Origin: Bog-159 sp035602155
Lineage (GTDB): Bacteria > Acidobacteriota > Terriglobia > Bryobacterales > Bryobacteraceae
Reading direction: 5' to 3'
Length of the DNA: 64,000 nt
Assembly: GCA_035602155.1 (NCBI GenBank)
Contig: DATNMW010000173.1
Coordinates: 41,637-105,636 of the forward strand
This document shows positions 43,645 through 52,442 of this stretch, one piece after another; position 1 is the first letter of the stretch, and every line of letters starts with the position of its first letter. The notes below the pieces were generated by a model that ran no database searches, had not been told where the DNA came from, and saw only the letters and a program-made list of their open reading frames with translations. Both the position numbers and the translations under genes were made by a program.

Positions 43645-43791
43645 GGCAGCGGAGCGGCGTGGTCGGCGCTTACATCGATTTTAGTGTAGCATCCGGCAAG
43701 GCTTCGCGCGGTTCCCGGTTCTTTCCGTAGAGGCACGCCAGCGCAATTCCGCGGTTCTCGTCACGGATATGGCGGCCCATGGCCGGCGATG

Positions 43792-45501
43792 CTACTTGCC
43801 TTCTTTGCCGTCGGTCGCCACGATATCTTTCCCCAAAGTGTAGCTCAGATCCAGCTTAACTGAGCCGGTGGGTTGCGGCCCCAGGCGGCTGTACAGGTCG
43901 ATCCAAGGGGCGGTATCGCGGAGCCTTGGAAAGCGATCGCGTAGCTTCCAGTTCGGATCGGACTTTAAGGCCTCGCCCACCCTCGTTTCCAGCTGAAAGG
44001 CCGATTCCTCCACCCACACCTGCGCCGGCCGCGTATCTAAGAGCACGGCATCGATGGGGGCCCGGTCCAGAAAGTCGCAGATCTCTTTGGAACTCGTGTA
44101 TCGCAAGTGGTAAACACTCCCATACCAGTTACTGCTGCTCATGACCTTAGTCGATCGCAGCACCAAATGTCCGGGCCGGTGGTCGTGCATGGCCACTTCC
44201 GCGATAAACGCTCCCTCTCCGCGTGCATTGGAGATTACCAAAAAGTTGCCCGCGGCGAACTCCGGAGTCGTCAACAAGAAATGCGCGGGCTGGTCGAAGC
44301 CTTGGTATGGTTTGAGCGGTACCGCCCAAGTTTGGATCGCGAAGAAACCGATCGCAAGCGCTCCCAACGCCACTGCGCGGGCGCGCAACGGCAAGGCATG
44401 CGGCGGCATGCGCCGCGCGGCCCAGTCGAACCCAGCCGCCGCCAGAATCAGGGCTGGCGGCAGCGCGGCCACCATGTAGCGGTCGGCTCCATTGCCGATC
44501 GAACTATGGTAGGCCCAAACGCTGAGCATTAAGGCCAGCGCACCGGCCAGCGCAAAGTCTATGTCATTCCGAAACAGCCGCACGAGAAACCAGACCGCGC
44601 CAATTATGCAGAATAGACTCAGTCCCCATCCCAATGCCGCCCAAAGCACCCGCACATAAGCCAGCGCCGTACCTGCGATTAGCGAAACGGTAACTGCCTC
44701 TCCACCCAACGAACGCTCGATCAGCCAGTATGAAAGTACCGGCCATGGAAGGCCGAATACCAGGACGATGGCCGCGGCGTAATAAAGCCCCCGCACCCGC
44801 AGCAAATGCCAGCGCCTGGTGAACGCAATGGCCAGTATAGGCAGCAGCGCCAAGGCCACTCCATTGGCTTTCGTAGCCATGCTCAGCGCCGCGAGCACGC
44901 CGAAAACAACCGCCGCACGGGTACGCTCGCCTTCAAGATACCGGACCAGGTAGATCGTCGCCCACAAGTCCAGCAGCGCGACCAAACCGTCCACCATTAC
45001 CGCCGATGTAGACGCCTGCACCAGCGGCGACAGCACAAACAGCGCCCCACTTGCGAACGACACTTGCCAGCCATACTTCCGGCGAAGCACGTAGTAGATA
45101 GAGGTTCCCGTGGCGGCTGTAATCAGCGCCATTAGCGACAGAACGGACACCTTTCCAGGTGAAAAGATGAGCATCCAGAGGGCCTCGACGATGTGAAAGA
45201 ACGGCGGCCACATACCGAAGGCGACCTTCGGATAGTGCGCATAGTAGTGTTCCGCATACGTCATCGGCCGAGTGAAGTTGCCTGATGCGATATAGTCCCG
45301 GATCATCAAGCCCGTGATATAGTGCGCCGATTCGTCCGGATTTCCCGAAAGCTCCACCGCAAAGGCTCCCGCTTTCCACTGCAAGACTGCCGCCACTATC
45401 CAAAGGAAAGTGCATACCGTTACGTATTCCAGCGCGCACAATTGGAAACGCGCCTTTGGTAGGGTGGGCGCGGCTGGAAATTGTTTATCTTCTGATGGCA
45501 T
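43792..45501 (-). CDS. GT39-like membrane glycosyltransferase
   Basis: A protein of 569 residues from the ATG at 45501 (an upstream GTG at 45531 adds 10). About ten membrane helices; the first periplasmic loop has AVELSGNPDESAHYITGLMIRDYI with the acidic residues expected for a polyprenyl-phosphate sugar dependent GT-C enzyme. FALAGALALMLSVWAYHSS and DRYMVAALPPALIL are helices that precede a C-terminal periplasmic domain (about 400-569). It should add sugars to a glycan or protein outside the cytoplasm. It stands alone, with no overlap to neighbours and 147 bp to the Wzy-like gene. Confidence 0.78.
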   Translation of the reverse strand: MPSEDKQFPAAPTLPKARFQLCALEYVTVCTFLWIVAAVLQWKAGAFAVELSGNPDESAHYITGLMIRDYIASGNFTRPMTYAEHYYAHYPKVAFGMWPPFFHIVEALWMLIFSPGKVSVLSLMALITAATGTSIYYVLRRKYGWQVSFASGALFVLSPLVQASTSAVMVDGLVALLDLWATIYLVRYLEGERTRAAVVFGVLAALSMATKANGVALALLPILAIAFTRRWHLLRVRGLYYAAAIVLVFGLPWPVLSYWLIERSLGGEAVTVSLIAGTALAYVRVLWAALGWGLSLFCIIGAVWFLVRLFRNDIDFALAGALALMLSVWAYHSSIGNGADRYMVAALPPALILAAAGFDWAARRMPPHALPLRARAVALGALAIGFFAIQTWAVPLKPYQGFDQPAHFLLTTPEFAAGNFLVISNARGEGAFIAEVAMHDHRPGHLVLRSTKVMSSSNWYGSVYHLRYTSSKEICDFLDRAPIDAVLLDTRPAQVWVEESAFQLETRVGEALKSDPNWKLRDRFPRLRDTAPWIDLYSRLGPQPTGSVKLDLSYTLGKDIVATDGKEGK

Positions 45502-45707
45502 ACTAGAGCACACCGCTTGGCCGGGCCTCACTTTAGGCTAGCAGGGTGCATGCCGCCACAGCGGGAGTCTCGCACGATGCATGGCCTTTTCAGAGAAGAG
45601 ATTTCGCGTCTTGTGCGGCGCGCTCCGACGTTCAGTCCGTAACGGTCGTACAAACCCGTAATGACTGTGCGTCCATTCGTCACGCGACAGATTGCATAAA
45701 ACCCGGC

Positions 45708-47135
45708 TTAATGTTCAGCCAGCGATACGGCAGCCGGGGTTTTGGCGTCGTTGGTCGCGATTTCGGGGAATTTTTCGACCAACACCTCGCGCAGGCAGTC
45801 GACAAACGGCGCGACTGCCATGGGCAGCACGGAGGATGCACAAGGCCTCACAAGCAAGGCGTAATCTTCGTTGGCGAGGTGCACCTGCACCGTCCAACAG
45901 GGAGTTTCGGTCTCATCGGTGGAGTATTCCAAGATTTCGCCCGCCAGGCACAGCCTCACCTGGCGGAATCCGAACTTTTCGCAAGCCTCGCGGATCGCTC
46001 CCAGGGACTCGGCGGGTGTGCCGGCGGCAACCAGAGCGGCACGGAATTTCCGCAGTTCCAGTTGAGCGCTTACCGATCGCTGGAAATCACCGCCAAACAA
46101 CAGCCGACCGGCCAAGTCGAATTCGGCGTAACCCAAATACTGAACACCCAGCAATACGAAGACGCCGAACAGCAAGATCAGCGCGCCAGAGAAACTGTGC
46201 ATCACGCCTTGCAGCAGCGAAAACGCAGCGGCCAAGCCGCATAGGCCGTAAAGCATCAAAACGACGCGGCGTGGCGTGAACCCGCGATCCAACAACCGGT
46301 GGTGTATATGGCCGCGGTCGGCTGCAAAAATCGGCTGACGCCGCAGAAAACGACGCACGATGGCCAGCGCGACATCCAGCAAAGGAATCGAGAGCGCCAT
46401 CAAAGGCGCGGTAATGCCCAGCAGCGTGGCCGATTTATTGCTCCATATGGCCGCGTAACAGCCCAGCAGAAAGCCAATCAGCAAGCTGCCGGAATCGCCC
46501 AGGAAAATGGTCGCGGGGTTGAAGTTGTAGCACAAAAAAGCCAGCAGAGCGCCAGCCAGCGGGAAGGTGGCCACCGCCAGGACCATGTTGTGCTGCATCA
46601 TGGCCGCGGTGAAAACGGTCAGCGTAGCGAACAGTCCCACGCCTACGGCCAAACCATCCAGGCCGTCCACCAGATTGAAGGCGTTCATGCAGGCCAGCAG
46701 CCAGAGAATGGTCAGGGGGACGTTCCACCAAGCGTCCGTGGGAGCGCCGCCGATCGATAGGATGCGCACGCCGCCCACGCAGGCTAGGCCCGCCGCCGCA
46801 ACCTGTCCGGCGAGTTTGATCCAGGCACGGAGGTTGAACAAGTCGTCGAGCAATCCGATTCCGAAAGCCATGGCGGCGCCCGGCAGGAGTCGCCAGACCA
46901 GCGAGAGTTGCTGGGCCAGCGGGCTGCCTTCTTCCGGACGAACCAATACATAAGCCACCAGGTAGGATATGGCGATGGCCAAGCCGCCCACCCGTGGAAT
47001 AGGGTAGCGATGGACCTTACGCGCGGAATCGGGCCGGTCCACTACCCCGTAGGAACGGAATATATCGCGGCAAATCGGGGTCAATACCAGCGAGACGATA
47101 AATGCCCTGAATCCTAACCAGAGCAAGGAATGCAC
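45708..47135 (-). CDS. undecaprenyl-phosphate sugar-1-phosphate transferase, WecA/MraY family
   Basis: A 475-residue protein, with ten to eleven membrane helices in the first 320 residues. Family motifs are GLLDDLFNLRAW (the catalytic DDxxN region), NAFNLVDGLDGLA, FLGDSGSLLIGF and DRGHIHHRLLDRG, the last being the histidine motif of WecA-type enzymes. It transfers HexNAc-1-phosphate from UDP-HexNAc to undecaprenyl phosphate, starting glycan assembly. The 130-residue C-terminal extension, a soluble domain of unknown role, is longer than in WecA. The GTG at 47135 has GGAGG 8 nt upstream. It is the probable initiating enzyme of one of the polysaccharides here. Confidence 0.87.
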   Translation of the reverse strand: MHSLLWLGFRAFIVSLVLTPICRDIFRSYGVVDRPDSARKVHRYPIPRVGGLAIAISYLVAYVLVRPEEGSPLAQQLSLVWRLLPGAAMAFGIGLLDDLFNLRAWIKLAGQVAAAGLACVGGVRILSIGGAPTDAWWNVPLTILWLLACMNAFNLVDGLDGLAVGVGLFATLTVFTAAMMQHNMVLAVATFPLAGALLAFLCYNFNPATIFLGDSGSLLIGFLLGCYAAIWSNKSATLLGITAPLMALSIPLLDVALAIVRRFLRRQPIFAADRGHIHHRLLDRGFTPRRVVLMLYGLCGLAAAFSLLQGVMHSFSGALILLFGVFVLLGVQYLGYAEFDLAGRLLFGGDFQRSVSAQLELRKFRAALVAAGTPAESLGAIREACEKFGFRQVRLCLAGEILEYSTDETETPCWTVQVHLANEDYALLVRPCASSVLPMAVAPFVDCLREVLVEKFPEIATNDAKTPAAVSLAEH

Positions 47136-47398
47136 AGGGGAAACCTCCAGCTACTCCTCCTGATGTTGGCGCACCCTGCCACTTCGTGTCAAGCCACATG
47201 GTTTCAATTATTTCCGGTTAGTACCGATCCGTGGTTGACCGGCGTCTACCGCGTCGAATAACAAAGGTCTACGGCACCCGCTCGGCTTGACACCGGTCCT
47301 TCCAGCGCGTCAGAGTGAATGGTTGAACGCTGGTTGCTGGAATCACTGGCGCATCGCTGCTCAATGATCGCTCAAAATCCTGGAATCCGGGAGGCCCT
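47136..47398. promoter_or_regulatory. divergent intergenic region between the WecA-like and outer-membrane genes
   Basis: 263 bp with no gene. It contains the GGAGG ribosome site of the minus-strand gene near 47144 and must supply promoters for both genes. No clear -35/-10 pair was found. Confidence 0.35.
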
Positions 47399-48769
47399 TT
47401 GCTGCTTGCTCGAACGACGCTATTCTTGGTTTTAGTTTTAGGCTGCGCGCCAGGCCTGATGGCACAGTCCGATTCGCCACAAGCGGATTCATCGGCGGCC
47501 AGTCCCGATGAGGAGTACAGCGGACCCGCCATTTTAAGCCGGGGCCAAGCCCCGGCCGGGCAAACCGTGGCGCCCATCGCCTTTCGGCCGTACATCGGTC
47601 TGAGCGGGGTCTACGATTCCGGTTTGGTACCGGTTTCGGTAACGACTACCGGTCAAATACCCTCCACGGATTTGTACGGATTGGAGTTGAATCTGGGCGC
47701 ATACACCTATCACGTCTGGAAGCACACCACTTTGGGACTGGATTACAGGGGAGATTTCCGGGATTACTCTACCAGCTACTGGGACGGCACCGATCAATTT
47801 CTGTCGCTCATTCTCACCCACCGGCCCACCAAGCGGGTGACGTTCACGTTGCGGGACCAGGCCGGCATCTATTCCCTTAATAGCTACTCCCTGTCCTCGC
47901 CCCTGGGCTCCTTGGATCCCAATTACCTGCAACTGCCCCAAAACGATATTTACGATAGCCGGGTCATATTTGCAGGCGTTTCCGGGGATCTGACATACCT
48001 GCTAACGCATCGGCTGTCCTTCAACATCGGGGGGGAGGGATCTCTGGTGCGCCGGCAATCCAGCGCACTCTATGGGGTGACTGGAGCGGTGGCGCGTGGA
48101 GACCTGGAGTACCGGATCAGCCGGCACACCACCCTGGGCGCCGACTATCGCTTCACGTACTTCGACTACACCAGGGGCTTTGGCAGTACGGATATACATT
48201 CGGTGGGCCTGAACTATAGCACCCAGATATCGCGCCATGTGCAACTATCGGCGCGTATCGGCGGCGCGCGGGTGGAGAGCACGAGCCTGACCGAGGTTGC
48301 GCTCGACCCGGCGATCGCGGCTCTGCTCGGCGAGTCGGAGGCAATTCAGGCCGCCTATCGCCTCAACTACGTACCCGACGTGCAAGTACGGCTGGCGGAC
48401 ACCTTCCGGCGGTCGCAATTTATGCTGGAGTACCTTGACCAGGTGGTTCCCGGCAACGGAGTATATCTCACATCCCGGAACAACTCCGGGAACGCCTCCT
48501 ATAGTTATACCGGTGTGCGCCACTGGAATTTTGGCGTGCACGGCACTTATGGCCGAATGTCCGCCCTGGTGCAGACAGTGGGCGCGTACACCGCCTACGG
48601 TGGAGGGATAGGCGTTACGCGGGATCTGGGAAGAGGATTGCATACCGTGCTGCGTCTGGACACGGAGCACTACGATATCGCCAGTTCGGCGGCGTTCGCA
48701 CATACCGAGTACCGGGCCTCGTTGGGGCTGAACTTCAGTCCGGGCGATCTGCCGCTGGTGCTGTGGTAG
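47399..48769 (+). CDS. outer-membrane beta-barrel protein
   Basis: A 456-residue protein. It starts with TTG at 47399, supported by GGGAGG 6 nt upstream. A signal peptide is present to about residue 22 (LGCAPGLMAQ). The mature protein is built of alternating hydrophobic/polar strands with aromatic girdles (for example LYGLELNLGAYTYHVWKHTTLGLDY, RDLEYRISRHTTLGADYRFTYFDY) and ends in LVLW, an aromatic C-terminal residue as needed for BAM insertion. It probably forms a porin-like or exopolysaccharide-exporting barrel; the neighbouring WecA-like and GT4 genes suggest the latter. No specific family could be named. Confidence 0.72.
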   Translation: MLLARTTLFLVLVLGCAPGLMAQSDSPQADSSAASPDEEYSGPAILSRGQAPAGQTVAPIAFRPYIGLSGVYDSGLVPVSVTTTGQIPSTDLYGLELNLGAYTYHVWKHTTLGLDYRGDFRDYSTSYWDGTDQFLSLILTHRPTKRVTFTLRDQAGIYSLNSYSLSSPLGSLDPNYLQLPQNDIYDSRVIFAGVSGDLTYLLTHRLSFNIGGEGSLVRRQSSALYGVTGAVARGDLEYRISRHTTLGADYRFTYFDYTRGFGSTDIHSVGLNYSTQISRHVQLSARIGGARVESTSLTEVALDPAIAALLGESEAIQAAYRLNYVPDVQVRLADTFRRSQFMLEYLDQVVPGNGVYLTSRNNSGNASYSYTGVRHWNFGVHGTYGRMSALVQTVGAYTAYGGGIGVTRDLGRGLHTVLRLDTEHYDIASSAAFAHTEYRASLGLNFSPGDLPLVLW

Positions 48770-48780
48770 CAGGGGGCCGC

Positions 48781-49884
48781 TCAAGCCAGTAGCGCGGAGT
48801 AAATCTCCCCCATACTGCGCGCGGCCGCCGCAAGCGAGAAGCGGCTTTGGATCAGGCGGGCGCCGTTGGATGCCAATTCGCTGCGCCGTGCGGGATCCCG
48901 TATGAGCCGACGCGATACTTCAGCCAGTCCCGCCGCGTCGCCGGGTTCGAAGAGCATTCCGGTTTCGCCATGCACGACCAGCTCGGGATTGCCGCCGACG
49001 CTCGACGCGGCCACGCAACAGCCGCAGGCCATGGCCTCCATGAGCGAATTGGAAAGCGCTTCGGATAGGGATGGCAGGACGAAGATGTCGATGGCGTGCA
49101 ACCAATCGGCCACTCGCGGCGTAGCTGGTTCGAAGACGCAATCCGGCAGAACGCCCAGCACCCGAGCGCGGTCCTGCAAGTCCGCCAGACACGGTCCGCT
49201 GCCGACTATAGCCAGCTTCATTCCCGGCACATGCCCACGCACCGCGGCAAAGGCGTCCAGTAAGGTTTCCAGCCCCTTTTCAGGGCGCAGACCGCACACC
49301 ACCCCCATAACCAGCGGGGCGGCTCGCAAGGCATCCGGACAGGCGCGGCGTACGGGGTGGAATGCGTTGGTGTCGACGCCGTTGTAACAAAGATGAATCA
49401 GCCCCGCTGGAACTTTCTCCTCGTCGCGGAGATGCCGGCGCAGGAACTCGCAGTTGACCACTATGCCATCGACCAGACGATCGGTAACGCGCAGTCCATG
49501 CCTTTGCCACGCCGGCCACAACCCCCGGTCCACCCGTTGGCTGGAAACCACTACCGCGGAACCTGCGAGGCGGGCCGCGGGTACACCATAGAGATTCGCA
49601 GGCGTATCGAAGGTATGCACCAGCCGTATCTTTTGTTCCCGGATATACGCGGCGATGCTGAACGCGCCTTTTACGCTGGCAAGCGACGGCACCGGGAACT
49701 GCACGATGGGCACGCCAGCGGCCCGCAGATCGTCCGCGCGCAAGCCCATGGGCGGACGGAAGCAGGCGACGCGCGGAGCGAACTGGGAGCGGTCCAGCGC
49801 CTTGGCTATCTCGGCCATCTGCCGCTCGCTGCCGCCCAGGTGCAGTTCGCGCACCATCAGCAGTACGGGGATGGGAGCGGGCAT
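48781..49884 (-). CDS. glycosyltransferase, family 4
   Basis: A 367-residue GT-B enzyme. VLLMVRELHLGGSERQMAEIAKAL is the N-terminal GGAE-type signature, followed by LVHTFDTPANLYG, VCGLRPEKGLETLLDAFAAV and the E-x7-E motif SEALSNSLMEAMACGCCVAAS. It extends a glycan with a nucleotide sugar. It is convergent with the outer-membrane gene (11 bp gap) and divergent from asnB (77 bp). Confidence 0.88.
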   Translation of the reverse strand: MPAPIPVLLMVRELHLGGSERQMAEIAKALDRSQFAPRVACFRPPMGLRADDLRAAGVPIVQFPVPSLASVKGAFSIAAYIREQKIRLVHTFDTPANLYGVPAARLAGSAVVVSSQRVDRGLWPAWQRHGLRVTDRLVDGIVVNCEFLRRHLRDEEKVPAGLIHLCYNGVDTNAFHPVRRACPDALRAAPLVMGVVCGLRPEKGLETLLDAFAAVRGHVPGMKLAIVGSGPCLADLQDRARVLGVLPDCVFEPATPRVADWLHAIDIFVLPSLSEALSNSLMEAMACGCCVAASSVGGNPELVVHGETGMLFEPGDAAGLAEVSRRLIRDPARRSELASNGARLIQSRFSLAAAARSMGEIYSALLA

Positions 49885-49961
49885 CCATCCCCACTGTAAC
49901 GCATGGCCCTGCGAGTGCAGGCACAGGCGAATGCTACAGTAAGGGCAAGGTATTCAGACCC

Positions 49962-51851
49962 ATGTGCGGCATTGCCGGATTCTACTTGCGCGAGGGGCAG
50001 GCGAGCCTGTCCGGGGTGCGCGCGATGTGCGACCAGATCCGGCACCGCGGGCCCGACGACGAAGGCTACCACGTGGAGGGCGGAAGTGCCCTCGGCATGC
50101 GGCGACTCAGCATCATCGATCTCAGCACCGGCCATCAGCCCATGGCTAACGAAGACGAAACTGTCTGGGTGGTCTTCAACGGCGAGATCTATAATTATCG
50201 GGACCTGCGCCACGATCTGATTGCGCGTGGGCACCGGTTCGCGACGAATAGCGACACCGAAACGCTGGTGCATCTCTATGAAGATCAAGGTGCGGAGGGC
50301 TTGCGGCGCTTGCGCGGCATGTTTGCTTATGCCATCTGGGACGCCCGGGTCCGACGCTTTTTCTTGGCGCGCGACCGCTTTGGGAAGAAGCCGCTTTATT
50401 ATGCGGTATTGCCGGAGGGGCTCTATTTTGGAAGCGAGCTGAAATGCCTGCATGCGGCTGGTGTGCCGTCGGAGATCGACGCGGAAGCTCTGCGGCTTTT
50501 CTTTCACTTCACCTATATCCCCGAGCCCTGGACTTGTTTCCGGGCGGTGCGTAAGCTTCCACCAGGGTCTTGGCTGACTTACGACGCAGATGGAACCGTG
50601 CGTCAAGGCCGCTACTGGCAGTTCCCCGCGCCGGTTGTCCGGACGCCGCGGGATTTCTCCGAGGCTACGGTGTGCGCCGAGTTGCGCCAGAAATTCGACG
50701 AATCTGTGCGGATCCGGATGATTGCCGACGTACCGCTGGGCGCGTTCTTGAGTGGCGGTATCGATTCAAGTTCGGTGGTCGCCTCCATGGCTCTTGCGTC
50801 GACCGAGCCCGTTCGTACATTCTCCATCGGTTTTGAAGAGAGCGCCTTCAATGAATTGGAATACGCCGCGATGGTGGCGCGCCAGTATCGCACGGACCAT
50901 CACGAAATTATCGTGCGGCCGGACGCAGTGGACCTGGTTTCCCGTTTGGTCCGGCACTTCGATGAGCCTTTCGGCGATTCTTCCGCTATTCCCACGTTCA
51001 TTGTTTCCGAATTTGCCGCACGACATGTAAAGGTCGCGCTGAGCGGCGATGGCGGCGACGAGTTATTCGCAGGCTATGATCGCTTCCAGGCACTCGACAA
51101 ACTACGGAAACTGGATCGGATACCACAAGCGTTGCGTGCATTTATTTCCTGGACCGCCGACCGGCTCCCATATTCGGCTTACGGTAAGAATTATTTGCAT
51201 ATGGTGAGCCGCTCGAGTGCTCTGGAACGCTACTTCGAGAGCAACTTCGCGCCTTGGTTTCTACGCCGGGAGCTGCTTGAGAAGGATTGGATGCTTCCAG
51301 CCGACAGCGCCTACCTTACGCGATCGCTGGCGGCCTTCCTGCTGCCTGACGGTTCCGATCTGCTCTCCCAGGCGCTCTTCTTTGAAACCACACAGAATTT
51401 GCCGGGCGACATGCTGGTGAAAGTCGACCGCATGTCCATGGCGAACTCCTTGGAAGTGCGTTGCCCTTTGCTCGATCATGAGCTTGCAGAACTCGCGGCT
51501 GGCATCCCGCATGGCTGGAAGATCAAAGATGGCCAAGGCAAATATGTTCTTCTACGCGCTCTTGGGGACCGCCTGCCCCCAGCGCTGCTTAACCGCCGGA
51601 AGATGGGCTTCGGCGTGCCGCTCAGCTTGTGGTTTCGAGGCGCGTTGCGGGCTTTTCTTTGGGACCATCTGACTAGCACCTCGTTTATCGACCGGGGTAT
51701 CGTCTCAGCACCCTTTGTCGAGCAGATGCTTCAAGAGCACGATTCCGGGCGCCGCGACAACTCCCACTGGCTATGGTCGCTGCTGATGCTCGATCTGTGG
51801 TTTCTCCAGCTCAGCGCCCAGCCTGCTGCGCCACTCCATTGTTATGATTAA
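49962..51851 (+). CDS. asnB: asparagine synthase (glutamine-hydrolysing)
   Basis: A 629-residue AsnB. Residues 1 to about 210 are the class II glutaminase with Cys2 (MCGIAGF), RHRGPDDEG and FNGEIYNY. The synthetase half has the PP-loop SGGIDSSSVVASM (near residue 265), SGDGGDELFAGY and KVDRMSMANSLEVRCPLLD. It converts aspartate to asparagine using glutamine and ATP. In exopolysaccharide clusters AsnB-like proteins often amidate sugar acids, which would fit the GDP-mannuronate-type dehydrogenase nearby; that is inference. The long length and position next to the origin do not affect the motifs. Confidence 0.92.
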   Translation: MCGIAGFYLREGQASLSGVRAMCDQIRHRGPDDEGYHVEGGSALGMRRLSIIDLSTGHQPMANEDETVWVVFNGEIYNYRDLRHDLIARGHRFATNSDTETLVHLYEDQGAEGLRRLRGMFAYAIWDARVRRFFLARDRFGKKPLYYAVLPEGLYFGSELKCLHAAGVPSEIDAEALRLFFHFTYIPEPWTCFRAVRKLPPGSWLTYDADGTVRQGRYWQFPAPVVRTPRDFSEATVCAELRQKFDESVRIRMIADVPLGAFLSGGIDSSSVVASMALASTEPVRTFSIGFEESAFNELEYAAMVARQYRTDHHEIIVRPDAVDLVSRLVRHFDEPFGDSSAIPTFIVSEFAARHVKVALSGDGGDELFAGYDRFQALDKLRKLDRIPQALRAFISWTADRLPYSAYGKNYLHMVSRSSALERYFESNFAPWFLRRELLEKDWMLPADSAYLTRSLAAFLLPDGSDLLSQALFFETTQNLPGDMLVKVDRMSMANSLEVRCPLLDHELAELAAGIPHGWKIKDGQGKYVLLRALGDRLPPALLNRRKMGFGVPLSLWFRGALRAFLWDHLTSTSFIDRGIVSAPFVEQMLQEHDSGRRDNSHWLWSLLMLDLWFLQLSAQPAAPLHCYD

Positions 51852-51876
51852 ACCCACGGTTCACGCTTTGCGGTAT

Positions 51877-51987
51877 GAGTTTCATCATAAACGGCACCCG
51901 TGACTTGCGTGCTCGGGCGTAAACCGGCATACGCCGGCTTGTGCCCCACCGTAAGCAGTTGAAGCTATTTATGTGCTTCAGCGTAAA
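51877..51987 (-). repeat. iteron cluster A, four copies at 32-bp spacing
   Basis: Minus-strand reading of the copies: TTTATGATGAAACTC (51877-51891), TTTACGCCCGAGCAC (51909-51923), CTTACGGTGGGGCAC (51941-51955) and TTTACGCTGAAGCAC (51973-51987). The spacing of three helical turns places every copy on one DNA face. A perfect palindrome CCGGCATACGCCGG lies between copies 2 and 3. Confidence 0.82.
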
Positions 51988-52047
51988 TAGCCGTCAATCG
52001 GCTGGCCGTGTTTCCATCTAAGCTTATGAAAATACATGGCTTGTCTC

Positions 52048-52158
52048 ATTACGCTCAAGTACATACCAACATCTCGCCTGTTTTGAACAGGTTACAAGCT
52101 CCTTACGTCGAGGCACACAGAGTTTACGATCAAACCCATGGCGCTTACGCTCAGGCAC
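52048..52158 (+). repeat. iteron cluster B, four copies, three at 21-bp spacing
   Basis: Copies: ATTACGCTCAAGTAC (52048-52062), CTTACGTCGAGGCAC (52102-52116), TTTACGATCAAACCC (52123-52137) and CTTACGCTCAGGCAC (52144-52158). The last three are two helical turns apart and lie opposite in orientation to cluster A. Confidence 0.8.
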
Positions 52159-52442
52159 ACGCTCTACAATGTCTTGAGTTGGCTGATAACTTGTTTGGTT
52201 ATAACACGTTACAGGATTCGGTGACCAAAAATGCCAGCGCTATATGGAATGGTTTATGGTTTGGATAACCTCAACCAAAGGTAATACAGCCAAGCACATG
52301 CCAACGCGTCCTGGTTGGTCTGGTGTGTGCCTGCCAATAAAAACGGCGCTCCTGCATGGGCTTCATCGTAAATCACTAGAACAGAAAGCCCGCCTAATGT
52401 TACAAGAACAGTGGATGCACTTCCTGTTCTAAAGGCCCGGAC

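Larger units (their letters stand above)
51852..52442. other. plasmid-type replication origin with phased iterons
   Basis: A 591-bp gene-free, relatively AT-rich region ending at the replication initiator. About ten copies of a 15-bp repeat, consensus YTTACGNTSARGCAC, occur. On the minus strand copies start at 51877, 51909, 51941 and 51973, exactly 32 bp apart. On the plus strand copies start at 52048, 52102, 52123 and 52144, the last three exactly 21 bp apart. Further minus-strand copies are at 52327 (degenerate) and 52358. A TTATCCAAA box (one mismatch to a DnaA box) lies at 52260-52268 in the AT-rich stretch 52165-52280, a possible melting region. Small frames at 52008 and 52244 are rejected as genes. 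Confidence 0.8.

Noticed and set aside
52008..52432. Small plus-strand frames in the origin region
   Set aside because: Their codons are made by the iterons and surrounding origin sequence; no ribosome site or family content.
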